NCBI GenBank assembly: GCA_900541245.1
Contig: UQIS01000044.1
Coordinates: 1-15,834 of the forward strand
From: an uncultured Collinsella sp.
GTDB lineage: Bacteria; Actinomycetota; Coriobacteriia; Coriobacteriales; Coriobacteriaceae
DNA length: 15,834 bases
Direction of reading: 5' to 3'
The notes beneath the pieces are model-generated. The model saw nothing but the letters and a program-made list of their open reading frames with translations. It did not search any database and was not told the origin of the DNA. The position numbers were made by a program, and so were the translations under genes. How positions within the stretch are numbered: the stretch's first letter is position 1; each line of letters begins with the position of its first letter. Below are positions 12,895 to 15,834 of this stretch, in pieces.

Positions 12895-15636
12895 GTGGCA
12901 GACGATATCAACAACAATGAGGGTATGGGCGAGGCCGGCGACGCCGGCATGCCCGACGATCTGAAGCGCCTGCTTGCCCGTGCTGAGCAGGGCGAGGACG
13001 GCGATCCGGACGCCTATAACCCCGATGCCGATGATGACGAGGAAGAGGACGACGACGGCGAGCTCGAGGAGAGCTTTGGCGAAGTCGATCGCGGCGCCTC
13101 GGCCGGCGAGGATATCAATGGCGGCCAGCTCCAGATTTCGGAGTTCGGTCGCGAGATGAAGCAGTCGTTTATCGAGTATTCGATGTCGGTCATCACGGCG
13201 CGCGCCCTGCCGGACGTGCGCGATGGCTTAAAGCCGGTGCACCGCCGCATTCTGTACGCGATGAACGAGAGCGGCATCTACCCCAACCGCCCACACAAGA
13301 AGTCGGCCTGGACGGTCGGCGAAGTTATCGGTAAGTACCACCCGCATGGCGACTTCGCGGTCTATGAGGCCATGGTCCGCCTGGCGCAGTGGTTCTCCAT
13401 GCGCACGCCGCTCATCGACGGTCACGGTAACTTCGGCAACATCGACGGCGACGGCGCGGCGGCCATGCGTTACACCGAGAGCCGTCTGGCAAAGCCCGCC
13501 ATGGAACTGCTGCGTGACTTGCAGAAGGATACCGTCGACTGGCAGCCCAACTACGACGAATCGCTCGCCGAGCCCGTGGCGCTGCCTGCGCGCTTCCCCA
13601 ACCTGCTGGTCAACGGCAGCCAGGGCATCGCCGTCGGCATGGCCACCAACATCGCCCCGCATAACCTCACCGAGGCGATCGAGGCCACCTGCTACCTGAT
13701 CGACAACCCCGACGCCACCGTCGACGAGCTCATGCAGATCATGCCCGGTCCGGACTTCCCCACCGGCGCCATCATCATGGGCAGCGCCGGCATTAAGCAG
13801 AGTTACGAGACCGGCCGCGGCTCCATTACCGTGCGCGCCAAGGCACATGTGGAGTCCACCAAGACCGGCCGCAGCCGCTTGGTCTTTACCGAGATTCCCT
13901 ACATGGTCAACAAAGGCACCCTGCAGGAGAAGATCGCCCAGCTCGTCAACGACAAACGCATCGAGGGCATCTCGGATATGCGCGATGAGTCCAACCAGAA
14001 GGGCATCCGTCTGGTCATCGAGCTCAAGAAGGGCGTCATTCCGCAGGTCGTACTCAACAATCTGTATAAGTACACCTCGCTGCAGACGACCTTTGGCGCC
14101 AACAACCTGGCGCTCGTCAACGGCGTGCCCAAATGCCTGAGCCTGCGCGAGATGTTGCAGCACTACATCGACCACCAGGTCGACGTCGTCACTCGCCGCA
14201 CCCGCTTCGACCTTAAAAAGGCCCAGGCCCGCGCGCATATCCTTGAGGGCTACTTGATGGCCCTCGACCATATCGACGAGGTCATTAGCATCATCCGCTC
14301 CTCGCAGACCGACTCCGAGGCCAGCAGCCGCCTGATCGAGCGCTTTGGCTTTACGCCCGAGCAGACCACGGCCATCCTCGAGATGAAGCTGCGCCGCCTG
14401 ACCGGCCTGGAGCGCGACAAGATCCAAGAAGAGTTGGACGGCCTGCGCCGCGCCATCGCCTACTACGAGGACCTGCTGGCGCATGAGGAGAAGATCCTGG
14501 GCGTCATCAAGGAGGAGATGCGCGAGATCTCCAAGAAGTTCGGCGACAAGCGCCGCACCGAGATCAGCCAGGTTGAGAAGGACCTGGATGTCGAGGACCT
14601 CATCGCCGACGAGGACATGGTCGTGACCATCACCCACACCGGCTATGTCAAGCGCATTCCGGTGGCCGCCTACCGTGCCCAGAAGCGCGGTGGCAAGGGC
14701 GTGTCGGGCGTCAACCTCAAAGAGGACGACGTTATCGACGAGATGTTCATCGCGTCCACGCACGAGTACGTGCTGTTCTTCTCGAGCAAGGGCAAGGTCT
14801 ATCGCCTGAAGGTGCACGAGCTGCCGGTGGGTACGCGCCAGGCGCGCGGTACCGCGATCGTCAACCTGCTGCCCTTCGAGGAGGGCGAGAAGATCGCGAG
14901 CGTCATCAGCTGCCGCGAGTTCCCGGCCAACGAGTACCTGATGTTTGCCACCAAGAGCGGCATGGTCAAGAAGACCGTGATGAGCGCATACGACCGCAGC
15001 CGTCGCGACGGCCTGATCGCTATCAACCTGCGTGACGACGACGCGCTGCTGAACGTGCGCCGCGTGCGCGAGGGTGACAAGATCATCCTGGCTACCACCG
15101 CGGGCAAGGCGATCATGTTCTCCGAGGAGCAGGTGCGCGCCACCGGCCGCGATACCAGCGGCGTTCGCGGTATCGGTATGAAGGACGGCGTGAGCGTTCT
15201 GGGCATGGAAGTCACTAACGGCAACGGCGATCTGTTCGTCATCACCGAGCGCGGCTACGGCAAGCGCACGCCGGTCGCGGACTACCCGGAGCAGAATCGC
15301 GGCGGCCAGGGCGTCTACACCATCCAAATGACCGAGCGTAAGGGCAACCTCGCGGCCATGAAGACGGTGGGCCCGCAGCACGAGCTGTTCATCGTGACGG
15401 AGGGCGCGACGGTCATTCGCGTCAAGACCGATGAGATCAGCCAGACTGGCCGCGCCACCCAGGGCGTCAAGATGATGACCGTCGACGACAACGACCGCGT
15501 ATGCGCCGTAGCCCGCATGACGGCAGCCAAGGAAAAACCCGAAGGCGAGGGCGCCGAGGCCGCAGTCGACACCGAAGAGGCCCCAGTCGACCTGGGCGAC
15601 GGCAATGATATGCCAGAGGATCTCCTAGACGAGTAA
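12895..15636 (+). CDS. gyrA: DNA gyrase subunit A, with acidic extensions and Phe at the quinolone-resistance site
   Basis: GyrA cuts and rejoins DNA and wraps it to give direction to supercoiling. The 913-residue protein has the breakage domain from about residue 82, catalytic Tyr193 in AAMRYTESR, and the GyrA box QKRGGKG (596-602) at the start of the beta-pinwheel, which identifies gyrase. The quinolone-resistance region reads HPHGDFAVYEAM: Phe154 is at E. coli position 83 (codon TTC, 13354-13356) and Glu158 at position 87. Two unusual parts are an N-terminal extension of about 71 residues, in which the first 80 residues hold 29 Asp/Glu and only 4 Lys/Arg, and an acidic C-terminal tail from about 880. 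The GTG start follows AGGAGG at 4 bp, 11 bp after gyrB, so I accept the extension as translated. Confidence 0.98.
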   Translation: MADDINNNEGMGEAGDAGMPDDLKRLLARAEQGEDGDPDAYNPDADDDEEEDDDGELEESFGEVDRGASAGEDINGGQLQISEFGREMKQSFIEYSMSVITARALPDVRDGLKPVHRRILYAMNESGIYPNRPHKKSAWTVGEVIGKYHPHGDFAVYEAMVRLAQWFSMRTPLIDGHGNFGNIDGDGAAAMRYTESRLAKPAMELLRDLQKDTVDWQPNYDESLAEPVALPARFPNLLVNGSQGIAVGMATNIAPHNLTEAIEATCYLIDNPDATVDELMQIMPGPDFPTGAIIMGSAGIKQSYETGRGSITVRAKAHVESTKTGRSRLVFTEIPYMVNKGTLQEKIAQLVNDKRIEGISDMRDESNQKGIRLVIELKKGVIPQVVLNNLYKYTSLQTTFGANNLALVNGVPKCLSLREMLQHYIDHQVDVVTRRTRFDLKKAQARAHILEGYLMALDHIDEVISIIRSSQTDSEASSRLIERFGFTPEQTTAILEMKLRRLTGLERDKIQEELDGLRRAIAYYEDLLAHEEKILGVIKEEMREISKKFGDKRRTEISQVEKDLDVEDLIADEDMVVTITHTGYVKRIPVAAYRAQKRGGKGVSGVNLKEDDVIDEMFIASTHEYVLFFSSKGKVYRLKVHELPVGTRQARGTAIVNLLPFEEGEKIASVISCREFPANEYLMFATKSGMVKKTVMSAYDRSRRDGLIAINLRDDDALLNVRRVREGDKIILATTAGKAIMFSEEQVRATGRDTSGVRGIGMKDGVSVLGMEVTNGNGDLFVITERGYGKRTPVADYPEQNRGGQGVYTIQMTERKGNLAAMKTVGPQHELFIVTEGATVIRVKTDEISQTGRATQGVKMMTVDDNDRVCAVARMTAAKEKPEGEGAEAAVDTEEAPVDLGDGNDMPEDLLDE

Positions 15637-15676
15637 GAGGCCCTAGCTGGTAAAAATCATCAGACCCCATATATCG

Positions 15677-15709
15677 GCGGTCGGCGCACTGCGCGCCGAC
15701 CGCTTTTTT
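15677..15709 (+). terminator. Intrinsic terminator after gyrA
   Basis: A perfect 11-bp GC-rich stem (GCGGTCGGCGC with GCGCCGACCGC) and a 5-base loop are followed by six T. It closes the gyrBA unit, 40 bp after the gyrA stop. Confidence 0.95.
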
Positions 15710-15780
15710 GAAAACCTTGGGACCCCATGGTCGCTGGGCTGGCGAGATGGTTTTGGTTTGTCGCGAGTTCCGCACGCAAA

Positions 15781-15803
15781 GAAGGCCACTTAATGTGGCC
15801 TTC
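15781..15803. terminator. Hairpin near the right edge, possible terminator of a leftward gene
   Basis: A perfect 9-bp stem (GAAGGCCAC with GTGGCCTTC) and a TTAAT loop. The plus strand is followed by GTCTTG; the minus strand is followed by TTTG, so neither side has a good T tract. It could end a convergent gene beyond the window. The rest of 15710-15834 holds no gene I can support. Confidence 0.4.
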
Positions 15804-15834
15804 GTCTTGCGCAGGACTGTCCGTGCAGCAAACC

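Noticed and set aside
13228..15381. Long open frame antisense to gyrA (717 codons)
   Set aside because: Same codon-bias shadow; the composition (Ala, Val, Leu, Asp, His) is that of complemented coding sequence, and gyrA is unambiguous.
15663..15728. Direct repeat GACCCCAT on both sides of the gyrA terminator
   Set aside because: Only 8 bp, no transposase or other mobile-element sign; chance is likely.
1..15834. tRNA or rRNA genes, CRISPR arrays, insertion sequences, prophage parts
   Set aside because: None could be seen; there are no regular spacer-repeat arrays, transposase motifs, or tRNA-like cloverleaf sequences in the gaps.

Overview
This window is a chromosome replication origin and its flanking core genes. 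The order rpmH-rnpA-yidD-yidC-jag-rsmG-parA-parB on the minus strand and dnaA-dnaN-recF-dciA-gyrB-gyrA on the plus strand is the classic actinobacterial origin order; dciA between recF and gyrB is especially typical. The right half has GC-rich codons, GyrA lacks the large insertion of proteobacterial enzymes, and an extra gene sits between rpmH and dnaA. From these I infer a member of the Coriobacteriia (Collinsella or a relative), with fair but not complete confidence; no rRNA gene or marker in the window settles it.

Left arm (1-4411, all minus strand). Transcription starts at a near-consensus promoter at 4382-4411 and runs through rpmH (ribosomal protein L34), rnpA (RNase P protein), yidD and yidC (membrane protein insertion) and jag (KH-R3H RNA-binding protein), ending at a strong intrinsic terminator at 2131-2160. 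A second unit then holds rsmG (16S rRNA methyltransferase), three perfect parS centromere sites spaced exactly 39 bp apart, and the overlapping parA and parB genes; parB runs off the left edge. This second unit is clearly more AT-rich than the rest.

Origin (4412-7976). Two intergenic stretches bracket a two-gene block. The first, 4412-4654, has a cluster of repeats resembling DnaA boxes. The second, 7739-7976 between dnaA and dnaN, has further boxes, a run of DnaA-trio codewords and an AT-rich stretch, so it is the better candidate for the unwinding site. The commonest box is TTTTCAACA rather than TTATCCACA, and DnaA has Asn in place of the usual Asp in its DNA-recognition signature. Between the two stretches lie dnaA and, 15 bp before it, a gene I do not recognise as a named family: a GHKL-type ATPase domain joined through a long Gln/Pro/Tyr/Met-rich linker to a winged-helix domain. 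It is the best candidate here for an undescribed component, possibly a regulator of initiation.

Right arm (7977-15834, plus strand). dnaN (sliding clamp), recF (gap repair) and dciA (replicative helicase loader or regulator) end at a terminator at 10774-10803. gyrB and gyrA form the next unit, ending at a terminator at 15677-15709. GyrA carries Phe at the position equivalent to E. coli Ser83, a classic fluoroquinolone-resistance substitution, and has acidic extensions at both ends. Together the genes cover origin melting and helicase loading (DnaA, DciA), processivity (DnaN), repair (RecF), supercoiling (GyrAB) and origin segregation (ParAB-parS).
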